A stretch of DNA of 64,000 bases, taken from Candidatus Thioglobus autotrophicus. Lineage in GTDB: Bacteria; Pseudomonadota; Gammaproteobacteria; PS1; Pseudothioglobaceae. This document shows, piece by piece, positions 33,874 through 42,640 of the stretch. Made by a program: the position numbers and the translations under genes. The stretch is from the NCBI RefSeq assembly GCF_001293165.1, contig NZ_CP010552.1, positions 434,001-498,000 of the forward strand. Reading direction: 5' to 3'. The notes below the pieces were generated by a model. That model was given only the letters and a program-made list of their open reading frames with translations, made no database searches and had not been told where the DNA came from. Numbering within the stretch: position 1 is the first letter of the stretch; each line of letters opens with the position of its first letter.

Positions 33874-34972
33874 GCCATTTTCTTATTTGTTCAAATACAA
33901 TCTTAGGGTTGATTTTATCGAGACATTCACTATGTCCGTGCTTGTCATCACAACCAGCATTGCCACATGCTACACAAGGCATATTAGCTTGAAATATGGT
34001 GATATTCCCATAAGTTTGTATTGGTGTATCTCGGCTTGTTGCTTTGCGTAATTGATTACACCAAGGTGACCACATTCTTAAATTTGTAGGGCCAAATATA
34101 GAAAACACAGATTTGTCTTGAGCGGCCGATATATGCATGTTTAAAGTATCTACACCAATATAACCACTCGATAAGTCACTTAATGCCATGTATTCTTCTA
34201 TTGTGGTCTCTCCAATAAAATCATAAATATTATTCAAAAGGGGTAGGGTTTTTTTGATTTTATTATCAATTTTGCTTTTACCTCCGGTTATCACAATGGG
34301 GGTATTTAGATTATTTAATAAAGCCAATAATTGGTTGCGTAAATCAACAGGATAAACTTTATACTCGTATTGCGCTGATGGATGGAATATTAAAAAATGA
34401 CGAATATTTCTTAATGCTAATTTTTCTTTAACGATCTTTCCCGATAAATTGCTATATTTTATTGGGATAACCGTTTTATTATGCCTAATTCCTAATAGTT
34501 GCAACGGTTTTAAATTATTGATTAAGATATGATCACTCAAATTAAAAAAATAAAATTGGCTTAATAATCGCCTCTTCCACCAAGATTTACCATTATCAGG
34601 CTCAATAGCACTAATAGAATGCTTGGCAAATAATAGTGCGTACAGAACACTCCTGTCACTAGCTGTTAAGTTGATACTTATATCATATTTATTAAATAAT
34701 TTAGAAATCAACTTTCTTTCCTGCCTCCATCTATTCTCTTGTTTTTGACGGTATGAAAAGGTGTGTATTTGACGGATATTGGCAATAGTTTTTGCAATTG
34801 GCAATGTGTCATCATTCACCAATAAATCAATTTCAGAATTTTTATAATGTTGATAAAGTGATTGTATTAGAGTATTGCTGAGGAACACATCCCCATTAGA
34901 TCGCTGAATAATAACTAGAATTTTTTTACTTTCTTGCAAAATCTTTATACAAGAATGAACTAAAAAATACAA
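33860..34972 (-). CDS. GT9 heptosyltransferase-like protein
   Basis: 370 residues. ILVIIQRSNGDVFLSNTLI near residue 18, SGYIGVDTLNMHISAAQDK near 265 and SIFGPTNLRMWSPWC identify a GT9 enzyme. The C-terminal CVACGNAGCDDKHGHSECL resembles the cysteine tail of WaaQ-type heptosyltransferases. The ATG at 34972 overlaps the ligase gene by 47 bases; a TTG at 34939 would reduce this to 14 bases and may be the true start. The family normally uses ADP-heptose. Confidence 0.74.
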   Translation of the reverse strand: MYFLVHSCIKILQESKKILVIIQRSNGDVFLSNTLIQSLYQHYKNSEIDLLVNDDTLPIAKTIANIRQIHTFSYRQKQENRWRQERKLISKLFNKYDISINLTASDRSVLYALLFAKHSISAIEPDNGKSWWKRRLLSQFYFFNLSDHILINNLKPLQLLGIRHNKTVIPIKYSNLSGKIVKEKLALRNIRHFLIFHPSAQYEYKVYPVDLRNQLLALLNNLNTPIVITGGKSKIDNKIKKTLPLLNNIYDFIGETTIEEYMALSDLSSGYIGVDTLNMHISAAQDKSVFSIFGPTNLRMWSPWCNQLRKATSRDTPIQTYGNITIFQANMPCVACGNAGCDDKHGHSECLDKINPKIVFEQIRKWHETL

Positions 34973-36167
34973 ATAAAAATGTTGTAAAGTGGCCTAGGAG
35001 GTAAGAGTCACTCAACATAATTACTAAAAAAAGTATCGGTAAAGCAATACCTGTGTTCTTTAAAAAAGTAGATTTATTTTCTTTAGCAAATTGCACCTGG
35101 AAATAAAAAATAGACAAGAGACTTATCAGGCCCAATACGCCTAATTGCGTTAATACGAGTATATACATATTATGTGGATTCACCGTATCTAAAGAATTGG
35201 GTGTATTAAGGGCTTTAACTTTTTTATACTCATTAGGAAAATCTCCAGTACCAATGCCAATCAAAGGATTCTCTTTAAATATCTCCCAAGAGTTCATGGC
35301 AAATACAAATCTATCACCAATAGAGGACCTAGATCCACTCCACAAGTCGGGATTTAGGGCCTCTTTAACAGCCTGATCAGTCCTTTGTTGAAAAATCTCG
35401 CTTGTCTGATAAGCAGAAAATAAAATACTAGCCACAACCACAGTTGAAACAACTAGAGCTAAGAGTTTTTTCTGATAATATTGAAAAAATAACAAAATAA
35501 TCATTACAAAAAATACAACTTGTCCTGCACGACCGCCAGTAATAAACATATTAATACTCATAGTAATAGCAAAAAAAGAGTATATAAACCTGGCCATACT
35601 ATTAATACTAGTGTTGAAAAATACTTCATGTAACAACAGGTAAATTGCAAATGCCAAAAATGGATTATAAGAAATATGACTCATGAAAGGGGTTGGATTT
35701 AGAACGCTAGCTGTTTTAAAAGGGTCAATAACCTCAAACCAAATTAGATAGGATGTTATTTCTGAAATTGTCATGGCTAGTAAAAAGGCTGACACATAAT
35801 ACTTAATGTATTCTTTTTTTGTAACTGTCAATAAGATTGGAAGAAAAATGAAAAAATCTATCATTTTCTTAACAATATGTAAACCCCATTTAATATCCTC
35901 AGTCCACAATAGTCCAGCAACATGTAAAAAAAAGAAAATAATTGATGCAACTAAAACTTTATTTGACCGGATTTTATTAAGCTTATTTTTATAATCACCT
36001 GAAAAAAGCCACAACAGGACAATACTCACCATCATCAAATTGCCGCCAGCCACCGTTAATGGCAATAAAAAAGCCAAAGCGATCAGTAAATATTGATACA
36101 CTTGATCAATGCGGAAAGTATTTGAATTCATAGTAGTCAATTGATTACAAATAATAAAGTATACCAA
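34926..36167 (-). CDS. waaL: O-antigen ligase/polymerase family membrane protein (WaaL-like)
   Basis: 413 residues with about ten to twelve hydrophobic segments, starting with YLLIALAFLLPLTVAGGNL. A large loop near residues 280-335 holds IGIGTGDFPNEYKKV and the NPHNMYILVLTQLG motif, whose HN is typical of Wzy_C/O-antigen ligase proteins. It would join undecaprenol-linked glycan to the lipid A core at the periplasmic face. A Wzy polymerase is the alternative, since sequence alone separates them poorly. The Met at residue 13 is another possible start. It is embedded among core transferases, which favours ligase. Confidence 0.75.
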   Translation of the reverse strand: MVYFIICNQLTTMNSNTFRIDQVYQYLLIALAFLLPLTVAGGNLMMVSIVLLWLFSGDYKNKLNKIRSNKVLVASIIFFFLHVAGLLWTEDIKWGLHIVKKMIDFFIFLPILLTVTKKEYIKYYVSAFLLAMTISEITSYLIWFEVIDPFKTASVLNPTPFMSHISYNPFLAFAIYLLLHEVFFNTSINSMARFIYSFFAITMSINMFITGGRAGQVVFFVMIILLFFQYYQKKLLALVVSTVVVASILFSAYQTSEIFQQRTDQAVKEALNPDLWSGSRSSIGDRFVFAMNSWEIFKENPLIGIGTGDFPNEYKKVKALNTPNSLDTVNPHNMYILVLTQLGVLGLISLLSIFYFQVQFAKENKSTFLKNTGIALPILFLVIMLSDSYLLGHFTTFLFVFFSSFLYKDFARK

Positions 36168-36185
36168 TGCTTATACTGCATAGTG

Positions 36186-37244
36186 CTAAAACTCTCCTTC
36201 CAAATAAACTTTATTTATTACCTTAAGAGTCTTGGATAAATTTTTATCAACAGAAAACTCTTTAGACTTTCTAATATTGTTATTCTTTTCCTTTTCTAAT
36301 AATTCTGGATCTAAAAATAATTTTTCAATACTTTTAACAATAGAAAAGTCATTGGAGGTTTCCATAATCCGATTTTTACTTAAAACTTCAGAAGCACCGT
36401 TTTGTTTAGTGGTAAATACTACATTGCCAAAACTCATGGCCTCAAGTATGACATTCGAAAATGGCTCATAGTGCGTAGGTAGAATAAAAATATCACTTAT
36501 AGAATAAAAATCATCAACATCATCTCTAGCACCGGTAAATATTATTTTATCTTCTATACCTAATTGCTTAGATAGGGCGTAATAATGGCGCATATTTTTT
36601 TCTTTGCCAATTACAAAAGCCATCAAATCTAAATGTTTAAGATTATGCACAATTTGAAGGAATTCTTCTACGCCTTTGCGCTTAAATCCGCTACCGACAT
36701 ATAACAAAAAATGCTGGTTTTTATTAATTTTAAACTCTTTAGATAACTTACGAAATGCCTGGATTGAATCCATGTCTTTATAATTAATGCCATTATAGAT
36801 CACATCAATTTTATTTGGATCGATAGCATAGATATCGACAATTTCTTTTTTTATCATCTTGGAATTTGCAATAATTCTTTTAGCATTACTAAAGCATTGT
36901 TTTTCTATAAAAAGATATATTGGATGTAAGAGATTTAGCCTTGATTTATTTTGAGTCTTTAAAAATACCTTATGAACGCCATCACCAGCGCGATATATAT
37001 CTGGACAAGTAATCCTTTCCAAGGAAAAGTAAAACTTACTATCTCTAAACAAACAAACTTGTAAATTAAATAAAATGACCCTTAACCATGACGGCAGAAA
37101 TTTAGGAAATATAGAATTAATAATTTCATGATTAATATTTTTCTTGGTCAATAACTCAGATAATCGATGCAAGTAATTCTCAGCACCTCCATGCTTAGTT
37201 TTGTTTGCTCGTACAAAAAATATAGTGTTTACAGTTTTTTTCAT
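36186..37244 (-). CDS. Family 4 glycosyltransferase, WaaG-like
   Basis: 352 residues. The segment FSLERITCPDIYRAGDGVHK near residue 90 is characteristic of WaaG-type LPS glucosyltransferase I. The donor domain has LLYVGSGFKRKGVEEFL near 180, FTGARDDVDDFY near 237 and the E-x7-E site LPTHYEPFSNVILEAMSFG near 255. WaaG puts the first outer-core hexose on heptose II. It overlaps the next minus-strand gene by 4 bases and lies just upstream of the ligase gene. Confidence 0.8.
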   Translation of the reverse strand: MKKTVNTIFFVRANKTKHGGAENYLHRLSELLTKKNINHEIINSIFPKFLPSWLRVILFNLQVCLFRDSKFYFSLERITCPDIYRAGDGVHKVFLKTQNKSRLNLLHPIYLFIEKQCFSNAKRIIANSKMIKKEIVDIYAIDPNKIDVIYNGINYKDMDSIQAFRKLSKEFKINKNQHFLLYVGSGFKRKGVEEFLQIVHNLKHLDLMAFVIGKEKNMRHYYALSKQLGIEDKIIFTGARDDVDDFYSISDIFILPTHYEPFSNVILEAMSFGNVVFTTKQNGASEVLSKNRIMETSNDFSIVKSIEKLFLDPELLEKEKNNNIRKSKEFSVDKNLSKTLKVINKVYLEGEF

Positions 37245-38173
37245 GAATTGAACTTATTCTGAATTGCTTTACGACTTATAACAAAATCATCCCAAGAATC
37301 TCCTTTTTCTATTTTATTAAATAATGTCGTAACATAGTCCTTCTTTAACTTTGAATTGTCATTATGCCCAACACTTCCAATATGATACCAGCTATCATCG
37401 AGCACCATTAAATCCTCCACTACACCGACACCTGGAATGTTGATGCTTACCTGGGACGCCGATGAGAAATTCATGTTTCTATCATCATACCCATGATACA
37501 AAGAATCATAGTTACCGCCACCAGTATCTAATCCGTTTGCAAAATCATACATAAAATATAAATTTGATTTTTTAATTTTTGTGTAGTTATACATGCAATA
37601 GCCTGCCCATAAATACCATGCATCTGGGTTTTTCCTTTGTAATCCTTCTCTATGCCAGCCATAAAAATCTTGATCTTTAATTGCATTCAAGAGGCTAAAA
37701 CCTTTTATCGGAATTAGATCATGGTCAATAAATGCGAAAATATTTGGTTTAATAGCTTTAACTACATTCTCATACACCCACTGCATAGCCAGCGAATGAG
37801 ATCTGTTTACATGTAATGTTTTATTTTTAGGTAATGAAAAATATAATGCGTTCAAATCATGGCAAACGCTCTTTATTTTATTCTTTTTAGATTGGTCCCT
37901 AGAATTATCAAAAATAATAATTGTAGCATCCTTTATATTTTCCTTTGATATTTTCAACTGCCATTCGATTACCCAAGGCTGCTCAAATGCAATAATCAAT
38001 ATGATATTTTTTCCAGAAAGGTGCTTACATTTTTTTAAAAAAGAATCAAGATTTTTACCTTTTTTAGCAACATATAAAGTAGTAACAAAATAATTCCTAA
38101 TATATTTAATCAAGTACTTAATTGGTTCCAATTTAACCCAGCTAATGAATTGATATGAACTAAGTTTTCTCAT
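37241..38173 (-). CDS. Putative GT-A-type glycosyltransferase, family not recognised
   Basis: 310 residues. I do not recognise a named family. A Rossmann-like start (IILIIAFEQPWVIEWQLKI near residue 55), DATIIIFDNSRDQ near 82 and FAFIDHDLIPI near 145 (acidic, DxD-like) suggest a GT-A fold. An aromatic GWHREGLQRKNPDAWYLWAG segment near 172 may form an acceptor site. It is the first gene of a minus-strand run ending at 32797 and overlaps the WaaG-like gene by 4 bases, so it probably acts on the LPS core. Confidence 0.5.
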   Translation of the reverse strand: MRKLSSYQFISWVKLEPIKYLIKYIRNYFVTTLYVAKKGKNLDSFLKKCKHLSGKNIILIIAFEQPWVIEWQLKISKENIKDATIIIFDNSRDQSKKNKIKSVCHDLNALYFSLPKNKTLHVNRSHSLAMQWVYENVVKAIKPNIFAFIDHDLIPIKGFSLLNAIKDQDFYGWHREGLQRKNPDAWYLWAGYCMYNYTKIKKSNLYFMYDFANGLDTGGGNYDSLYHGYDDRNMNFSSASQVSINIPGVGVVEDLMVLDDSWYHIGSVGHNDNSKLKKDYVTTLFNKIEKGDSWDDFVISRKAIQNKFNS

Positions 38174-38210
38174 TATTAATGCCTTGAATTTATTGAGTAA
38201 ATTTTAACTG

Positions 38211-38238
38211 TTTGCTTGTAATAAAATAATGTTTAAAA
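38211..38238 (+). promoter_or_regulatory. Predicted promoter for the plus-strand GT9 gene
   Basis: TTGCTT (38211-38216), a 16-base spacer and TAAAAT (38233-38238) lie in the 97-base divergent gap ahead of the TTG-started GT9 gene. The -35 hexamer equals the one in the toxin-antitoxin promoter. The match is moderate and the region is very AT-rich, so chance is possible. Confidence 0.38.
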
Positions 38239-38270
38239 TAAAAAAATAACAAACTAACAAAAGGATACTC

Positions 38271-39257
38271 TTGTCAATAAAAAAAATTTTAATATTACGT
38301 CGCAATGGTTTTGGCGACCTTATTGTGACATTACCTATGATTCAAAGTCTAAAAAATAAATACCCTGAGGCAAAAATTACATTAGTAGGTAGTTTCAGAG
38401 GTAAAAAACTCATTCCTTATATTGACACTATTGATGTTTTTTTTATAATACCAAAAGGCAATAAATACATACAAACCCTAAAAGTCTGCTTATCACTACG
38501 CAAGGAAGGGTTTGATTTGGCTTTTTCTGCAAAAGCAGCCCCTCAAAAATTAATGAATCTTGCATTATGGCTAACAGGTGCAAAAAAACGTATTGCCTAT
38601 ACAGATAATCATTGGAGTAGCATTTTAATTAATAGCCCTAGACTATATAAACGTAATAAAAATCAACACAATGCATTAAGTATTCTAAAAATAATTAGCC
38701 CTAAATTTAAAGAAATACCAAATAATATTTATCCGCGGATAAACGCCAAGCAAAATTCAATAACAAACTTTAAAGATAAGGTTAATCTAATTTTAGAGCC
38801 CAATTGTTTTAATCTTTTTATATCAATCAGCAACAATAGGAAAACTTCCATACTTACAAATGACAATCTCTGTCAAATTCTAAATAGATTACACAAACAA
38901 CATAACAATTTACACATTATTATTTTTTATATACACGACGACATTTACCAGGCCCAAGAGTTAAAAAAATTACTGAACTCTACCTCTGAGATAGTTACCA
39001 ACCAGGGTATGGGGCATTTCTTGTGCCTATTGGATATGGTTGATGCATTATTTATTGGAGATGGCGGCTTAATGCATCTAGCTGCGGCACTTAATAAAAA
39101 TCAATTAGTTTTGTTTGCAAAAACCCCTGTTGAAGAATGGGGGCCAATAAGCAATAAGGCAAAATTATTAATGGATAATAATGACATTAACAATATCCCT
39201 AAAGACGTTATTAATAAAGAGCTAAATCTAATAATGAACAGAACTATTAATACTTAA
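38271..39257 (+). CDS. GT9 glycosyltransferase with a TTG start
   Basis: 328 residues. The start is TTG at 38271, supported by an AAAGGA ribosome-binding site about 6 bases upstream and by the GT9 motif ILILRRNGFGDLIVTLPMI immediately after it. GDGGLMHLAAALNKNQLV near residue 265 is the C-domain motif. It is the only GT9 gene here on the plus strand, and its stop overlaps the convergent GT9 gene at 39254 by 4 bases. Donor and acceptor unknown, probably LPS core heptose. Confidence 0.76.
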   Translation: MSIKKILILRRNGFGDLIVTLPMIQSLKNKYPEAKITLVGSFRGKKLIPYIDTIDVFFIIPKGNKYIQTLKVCLSLRKEGFDLAFSAKAAPQKLMNLALWLTGAKKRIAYTDNHWSSILINSPRLYKRNKNQHNALSILKIISPKFKEIPNNIYPRINAKQNSITNFKDKVNLILEPNCFNLFISISNNRKTSILTNDNLCQILNRLHKQHNNLHIIIFYIHDDIYQAQELKKLLNSTSEIVTNQGMGHFLCLLDMVDALFIGDGGLMHLAAALNKNQLVLFAKTPVEEWGPISNKAKLLMDNNDINNIPKDVINKELNLIMNRTINT

Positions 39258-40291
39258 GTGTTGATTAATTTAATAACTGAATTTACAGCTTGATCTATAG
39301 ATATATCTTTTACTCTGTAACTTTTTGCCTGAAGTAATTTATATTTAACTCCCCACGGATACCAATGCTGAATATCGACATCTCCAAAAAAACAGACGAT
39401 AGGCTTTTGGAGTGCTGCTGAAATATGCATCGCACCTCCATCAGGAGTTACAACGTAATCACATAAGGACAAACCATCTATGAGTTCCTGCAGTGTATTT
39501 GACTCTCTCCAGGTTTCTGGATATAGGCTAACAGGTAGATTTTTGCATAACTTGATGAGCTCTATGGCATTTTCGTCATCTCCAGGGTGTTTTGGATTAT
39601 CTCTAGAGCCGGGAGACCAGAAAATTAAAAAAGTAAATTTTTGATTCTTACTTAATTCTTTAATAAGCTTAAAAAAATTTTTAAGCGGCCAGCGTTGACT
39701 TTCTTTTCTGGTACTTATATTAATTCCAATCACTCTTCTAGAGTCATCTATATCTTGAATATTAATATTATCACTTGGATATAGCTGCATGGGTGGAATT
39801 ATGCCATGTACGCCTACTTGTTTAAACAAGTTAAATACACGCTCAACTTCATGACTGTTTTTATTTTCAACATCTAAAGCAATATCTTCTTTCTTGGCAC
39901 CCTTCTTATTGTTTAAATAACCAATAATAGATTTTGGTTTGCATAGCTTTGCCAACCTCCAGTCCCTAACTCTTTCACTTGCAGAGGCAATGATTACATA
40001 ATCAAATTTTGATCTACGTAGGCGTAAGATCATTTTAAATTTTTTAAGAAATATTAAAAATAATGATACGTGACTTTCTTTATGTTTTGCTTTTGTGTAA
40101 ACCTCTATCTTGTTAATATCTGGATTGTTTGCTATTACATTGCGATTGTAGCTATTAACCAATAGTGTTACATTGCAACCTGGATATGTGTTTTTTAACG
40201 CTCTAATTGAAGGTGTGACGCATAATAGATCGCCGATATTATCACGGCGAATAATCAATATTTTTGAGGGGGTGATTTGTGTTGAAATCAA
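39254..40291 (-). CDS. GT9 glycosyltransferase (heptosyltransferase family)
   Basis: 345 residues. ILIIRRDNIGDLLCVTPSI near residue 11, GINISTRKESQRWPLKNFF near 187 and VTPDGGAMHISAALQKPIV near 275 are GT9 signatures. NNPDINKIEVYTKAKH resembles the equivalent stretch of the tandem trio at 27141-30376. A decayed IS relic lies in the 150 bases upstream of its start, so its original promoter may have been altered. Confidence 0.78.
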   Translation of the reverse strand: MISTQITPSKILIIRRDNIGDLLCVTPSIRALKNTYPGCNVTLLVNSYNRNVIANNPDINKIEVYTKAKHKESHVSLFLIFLKKFKMILRLRRSKFDYVIIASASERVRDWRLAKLCKPKSIIGYLNNKKGAKKEDIALDVENKNSHEVERVFNLFKQVGVHGIIPPMQLYPSDNINIQDIDDSRRVIGINISTRKESQRWPLKNFFKLIKELSKNQKFTFLIFWSPGSRDNPKHPGDDENAIELIKLCKNLPVSLYPETWRESNTLQELIDGLSLCDYVVTPDGGAMHISAALQKPIVCFFGDVDIQHWYPWGVKYKLLQAKSYRVKDISIDQAVNSVIKLINT

Positions 40292-40338
40292 AGCTTACTC
40301 ATAAGACTAAGATGCTGATAAATAGAATAGGATTATAG

Positions 40339-40402
40339 CAACTTAAGCGGATCTTTTCTAAAAATTCTAAGCAAAATTTTCTAATCTATTTTTAATGTAA
40401 CC
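40339..40402 (-). mobile_element. Remnant of an IS1595-family element with internal deletion
   Basis: The stretch CAACTTAAGCGGATCTTTTC and onward is nearly identical to the left end of the intact element (30408 to about 30457). It then jumps to AATCTATTTTTAATGTAACC, matching 30539-30560, which implies loss of about 80 bases inside the end and of everything beyond. No matching right end is found nearby. It marks an older insertion of the same or a close IS. Confidence 0.75.
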
Positions 40403-40443
40403 AATTGACTTATACATAAAAATTTTCAGTGTGGATTTTTATA

Positions 40444-41526
40444 TCATGACATAGAATCATAAGCACTTCCATCTTTAGCTAAAGACTCATAAAGTGCTAT
40501 TGTAGAGTTAACATCGTATATTGATAAATCGACACAATCCAAATTTGGCGGATCTTTAAGGCACTTTGATATTTTGGTTGCTAATTTTTCAACATCGCCA
40601 ACTGGAGTTAGGCATTGTGGCAATTGGGAAAGTATTTCTGCTGGTCCAGATGGGCAGTCTGTGCTCACAACTGGAGTGTTGCATTCAAGTGCTTCAACAA
40701 TAACATTCCCAAAACCCTCCTGATCCGAACTTAATACTAGTAAATTAGCATGTGAAATCCATGGATATGGATTTTTTTTAAACCCAGCAATAGTTACACT
40801 AGCGGTTAACCCCCTATCATCAATCATTCTTTGCAATTCATTATTAAAGGATGTAAGAAGGATTAACGAATATTGTGCATCAACTAACTGCCATGCATCT
40901 AGCAAAATATCATGTCGTTTTTGATGATTAAACCTGCCTACATGAATAACATAAGGCTTATTAGGAATACTAGAATCTTTTTGTTCTGAGGCAAGGTGAA
41001 TGTCTTTAAAATTAAATGGATTATATATTCTTATAATCTTGCTTGTAATGCCAATACCCCTCAAATCGTTAATCATTCTGTCAGATATGGCTATCAACGG
41101 TTTTTTGTTATATATTTTTAAATATCTTTTTAATCGTCTTTTTGCTTTCTGAGGACTTCTGATAGATAAAGTATCAATCTCTGCACCAAGAGTGTTATCT
41201 ATACGGCACCAATGATTTTTTAGATTAGCAAGACAAGCCACCTCGTTAGAAAAAGACAAAGCAGAGATAATAAGGTCGGTATCATTTGACCGAGCAATGT
41301 ATTTCTTAAGGTGAAACGCCATAATGCGCTTACCTAACCATCCTCTTGTTAATTTTTCCGTTAGAACTGTTACTTTGATACCCTCATGAATTTCATATTC
41401 AATTAAATCTTCAAATATGATAAGCTCTGCTTCATGCCCGCGTTCAACTAAAGATTCTGCCAAAATGAGCAAAACCTTTTCCGCCCCTCCTCCTGATAAA
41501 TTGGTGATTACAAATTTAAATTTCAT
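40444..41526 (-). CDS. Family 4 glycosyltransferase
   Basis: Start taken as ATG 41526 (360 residues), since KFKFVITNLSGGGAEKVLL is the usual GT4 opening and this avoids a 26-base overlap with the upstream gene from ATG 41568. The donor domain has VIHVGRFNHQKRHDILLDAW near residue 195 and the E-x7-E motif SSDQEGFGNVIVEALECNT near 268. A retaining hexosyl or acetamidohexosyl transfer is likely. The acceptor is unknown. It is the last gene of the long minus-strand run that starts at waaC. Confidence 0.82.
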   Translation of the reverse strand: MKFKFVITNLSGGGAEKVLLILAESLVERGHEAELIIFEDLIEYEIHEGIKVTVLTEKLTRGWLGKRIMAFHLKKYIARSNDTDLIISALSFSNEVACLANLKNHWCRIDNTLGAEIDTLSIRSPQKAKRRLKRYLKIYNKKPLIAISDRMINDLRGIGITSKIIRIYNPFNFKDIHLASEQKDSSIPNKPYVIHVGRFNHQKRHDILLDAWQLVDAQYSLILLTSFNNELQRMIDDRGLTASVTIAGFKKNPYPWISHANLLVLSSDQEGFGNVIVEALECNTPVVSTDCPSGPAEILSQLPQCLTPVGDVEKLATKISKCLKDPPNLDCVDLSIYDVNSTIALYESLAKDGSAYDSMS

Positions 41527-41542
41527 TCTAAAAATTTTATGA

Positions 41543-42619
41543 TTAAATCGATTTTTTAAAGGCCTCAAACACTTCTTTCGGAGTAATTTGCCACATACAT
41601 TTCTGGTATATACATTGTCTATCTAAGCAAGGGTTGCACGTCTTTGGTTTTTGTATATATTGGTGGTTAACAGCTGAATCCCTAGGCTTGCTACCGCTCT
41701 CTAAACCAGTTACAGAAATCGTAATGGTTGGTGTTTTTAAAGCCGCAGCTATATGCAAAGGTCCAGTATCTGGTGTAATCAGTACGGCCAACTTGTCAAT
41801 TAAAGCTGCCGCACCACAAATATCAAACTTTCCCGCTAAATTTAAGACTCTTTTGTTATTTATGCTTTTTTCAAGGGAATCTGTCAATTTTACCTCTGCT
41901 GGAGATCCGGTTAAGATAATATTAATATTCTCTTTATGAGTCAAAATTAGGCTGGCCAATTTACTCCAATTCTCCTCAAACCACATTCGATTTCTTGTTG
42001 TTGCGCCAACTTGGAGGCCGACATAAATAATATCATCTTGAATAACTTTTACAACATCTTGATACCAACTCTCTGCTGGGAATAGCTCCATATTAAAATT
42101 AACACTATCAATGCCAATATACTTTAATTGTTTTAATTGGTTTTCAATTGCATATTCACCGGCAACTCTTGGGGTTGTTTTATTAAAATGCAAGTGTTTA
42201 AATTCGTTAGCATTGTTGGGTATTTTAATAATATACTTACTACCGATTAAATATGCCATAGGAGTGGCTTGTGGTTCATTAGAATGTAAAATAAAAGTTA
42301 GATTAATTTTACAATTTTTAAGCTTAACAATTGTCTGAAGAAAATTTCTCCATTTCCCTCTATATAAAATAACATCGTCAATAAAAGGGTTTGTTTTAAA
42401 CAACTGATAATTATTTGGATTTAAAAGTGCGGTAATTTTTACATGTGGATATTGCTCTTTAATTAACCGAAGAGCCGGGGTGGCAAATAAAGTGTCACCA
42501 ATAGCAGTATTTGACATGATTAGAATATTGTCTATCTTTTTAATATCAATCTCTTTTTTTGAGACGCTCTTTCCCTTTAGAAACCAACGAAAAAACAACC
42601 TTGGTAGATCTATCTTCAT
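41543..42619 (-). CDS. GT9 heptosyltransferase-like protein
   Basis: 358 residues. ILIMSNTAIGDTLFATPAL near residue 32, VGLQVGATTRNRMWFEENW near 200 and ITPDTGPLHIAAALKTPTI near 285 are GT9 motifs. The tail CNPCLDRQCIYQKCM carries four cysteines as in WaaF/WaaQ-type enzymes. About 30 basic residues precede the core. It follows manC by 21 bases. Probable role: adding a heptose or other sugar in the LPS core. Confidence 0.77.
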   Translation of the reverse strand: MKIDLPRLFFRWFLKGKSVSKKEIDIKKIDNILIMSNTAIGDTLFATPALRLIKEQYPHVKITALLNPNNYQLFKTNPFIDDVILYRGKWRNFLQTIVKLKNCKINLTFILHSNEPQATPMAYLIGSKYIIKIPNNANEFKHLHFNKTTPRVAGEYAIENQLKQLKYIGIDSVNFNMELFPAESWYQDVVKVIQDDIIYVGLQVGATTRNRMWFEENWSKLASLILTHKENINIILTGSPAEVKLTDSLEKSINNKRVLNLAGKFDICGAAALIDKLAVLITPDTGPLHIAAALKTPTITISVTGLESGSKPRDSAVNHQYIQKPKTCNPCLDRQCIYQKCMWQITPKEVFEAFKKSI

Positions 42620-42640
42620 AATAAAATATGCACGCCTAAA

